DNA from: VMCP01 sp965659745
GTDB lineage: Bacteria; Bacteroidota; Bacteroidia; NS11-12g; UBA955
Reading direction: 5' to 3'
Assembly (NCBI GenBank): GCA_965659745.1
Contig: CBFHXF010000015.1
Span: 1 to 41,160, forward strand
Length of the DNA: 41,160 nucleotides
The translations under genes and the position numbers were made by a program. The notes below the pieces were generated by a model. That model ran no database searches. It was not told the origin of the DNA and saw only the letters and a list, made by a program, of their open reading frames with translations. Below are positions 40,299 through 41,160 of this stretch, in pieces. Positions within the stretch are counted from its first letter, which is position 1, and each line of letters opens with the position of its first letter.

Positions 40299-40911
40299 AC
40301 TGCTCTTACCCATCCTGCTGATTATAGCCAACAGTATAATTTTCGAATCTTGTCTTTGGGCCTCCCCTAAGAATAACGATAATAGCAAACATAAAACTTT
40401 AGGAGTAGCAGCCAAAACAACTTCAGCATCAGGCGCTACAACTCCTGATACCATTATCTCATCATCTTCAAGTACACCATCGAAAATCGGCATCTCACAA
40501 GATTCAAATACCCCAAAAGCAAGCTCAAAAGACAGCAAAAGTTTAGTAGACCTGCCCATAATCACAGGAGATTCACTCCTAAAATTATTAGACAGTATTG
40601 CTTGGAACGAAACCACCCACACCTTTGAAGGAGGGGTTCCAACGGGTCCACCGGCAACATTCAAATTTGTTTTCACCAATTACAGCAATCACCCCATTAA
40701 AGTAAAAGGAGTAGACGCTGCTTGTAGCTGCACCGCTACCGATTTTACACGCAACGAAATCCCACCCGGATCTTCAGGCTGGATCCAAGCCGCGTACAAA
40801 ACCGAAAACACCTTCGGTTATTTCAAAAAATATGTGGACGTCTTCTTCGAGGGAAGCCCCAATAAACACCGCTTGTATTTGACTGGGTCGGTAGACCCAT
40901 ATAAAAAATGA
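40285..40911 (+). CDS. DUF1573 protein 4, putative lipoprotein with Ser/Thr linker
   Basis: A 208-residue protein; ATG at 40285 or the adjacent ATG at 40288. The N terminus MKTKLLLPILLIIANSIIFESC looks like a lipoprotein signal. A Ser/Thr/Lys-rich low-complexity linker (about 28-90) is followed by a DUF1573 domain: ATFKFVFTNYSNHPIKVKGV, DAACSCTATDF (Cys-Ser-Cys instead of Cys-Gly-Cys), IPPGSSGWIQAAYKT and LYLTGSV. This would tether the domain to a membrane on a flexible stalk, unlike genes 1-3. The stop codon lies in the first unit of a heptad repeat array. Confidence 0.87.
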   Translation: MMKTKLLLPILLIIANSIIFESCLWASPKNNDNSKHKTLGVAAKTTSASGATTPDTIISSSSSTPSKIGISQDSNTPKASSKDSKSLVDLPIITGDSLLKLLDSIAWNETTHTFEGGVPTGPPATFKFVFTNYSNHPIKVKGVDAACSCTATDFTRNEIPPGSSGWIQAAYKTENTFGYFKKYVDVFFEGSPNKHRLYLTGSVDPYKK

Positions 40912-40984
40912 GTTATGAATGGTGAATGATGAATGATGAATTATGAATGGTGAATGATGAATGGTAAATGATGAATTATCAATT
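40908..40984. repeat. heptanucleotide repeat array, ATGAATG type, 11 units
   Basis: Eleven 7-bp units in phase, variants of ATGAATG, GTGAATG and ATGAATT. The first unit (ATGAGTT, 40908-40914) contains the stop codon of DUF1573 gene 4. The array decays into A/T-rich sequence after 40984; 40985-41068 shows nothing else I can name. Confidence 0.85.
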
Positions 40985-41068
40985 TATAAATTTAAATTGT
41001 GTTATTTGTGCAATTAATAGCCCTATTTCTAAATGAATACACTATTATTTAATAATCTACAACCTAAA

Positions 41069-41160
41069 CATTCACAACTCATAATTCACAACTCATAATT
41101 CACAACTCATAATTCACAACTCATAATTCACAACTCATAATTCACAACTCATAATTCACA
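41069..41160. repeat. heptanucleotide repeat array, AACTCAT/AATTCAC type, cut by window end
   Basis: Thirteen units in phase, alternating AACTCAT and AATTCAC, giving a nearly perfect 14-bp repeat that continues past the window. Its reverse complement (ATGAGTT, GTGAATT) matches the units of the array at 40908-40984, so the two arrays face each other across 84 bp. Confidence 0.9.

Noticed and set aside
41069..41160. Possible CRISPR array
   Set aside because: The repeats are contiguous 14-bp units without unique spacers and there are no cas genes.

Overview
The window is a chromosomal segment of a member of the Bacteroidota, probably flavobacterium-like; I cannot place it more precisely. Supporting evidence: three secreted proteins end in type IX secretion (T9SS) type A sorting domains; there are two TonB-dependent receptors with carboxypeptidase-like N-terminal domains, a DUF4249 lipoprotein, an Omp28-type protein and four DUF1573 proteins; Shine-Dalgarno sequences are weak; and many starts are preceded by the Bacteroidota -7 box TAnnTTTG, often with TTG or TTTG about 20 bp upstream. 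I see no tRNA, rRNA, CRISPR array, transposase or phage gene.

Layout. 1-5450, minus strand: a Gly-rich DUF4468-like secreted protein, trhO, an Omp28/T9SS protein and dusB. 5482-10294, plus strand: a CPBP protease, a 126-bp heptad repeat array, cdsA and sucA. 10291-19136, minus strand: a dense run of lamin-tail protein, TonB receptor, endonuclease I, nadC, thioredoxin-like protein and rlmD. 19260-22185, plus strand: a 5'-nucleotidase split into two genes, then an rluD-type synthase. 22191-28969: an orphan PaaE-like reductase (minus), a degenerate arginase-fold protein (plus), a DUF4249 lipoprotein/TonB receptor pair (minus) and thyA (minus). 29080-32554, plus strand: pyruvate dehydrogenase E2, a strong terminator, then a TrpF-like protein, a small lipoprotein, asd and a DUF2452 protein. 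murQ (minus) follows, then a small conserved protein. 33839-38676 is the rimP-nusA-infB operon with a clear promoter and a possible attenuator hairpin. 38796-40911 is a cluster of four DUF1573 proteins. The window ends in two heptad repeat arrays in opposite orientation.

Most genes are housekeeping. The part that reads most like a system is 13204-21120. A secreted endonuclease, a lamin-tail protein and a TonB receptor are transcribed away from a two-gene 5'-nucleotidase. Their shared intergenic region carries 11-bp-phased TTAAC repeats that resemble a Pho box. I propose an extracellular nucleic-acid and phosphate scavenging locus; this is inference. Other unusual points are heptanucleotide arrays that overlap stop codons, the DUF1573 cluster with progressive loss of its Cys-Gly-Cys motif, two enzyme-fold proteins lacking expected catalytic residues, a duplicated gene 3' end, and a diverged intergenic repeat present in two copies.
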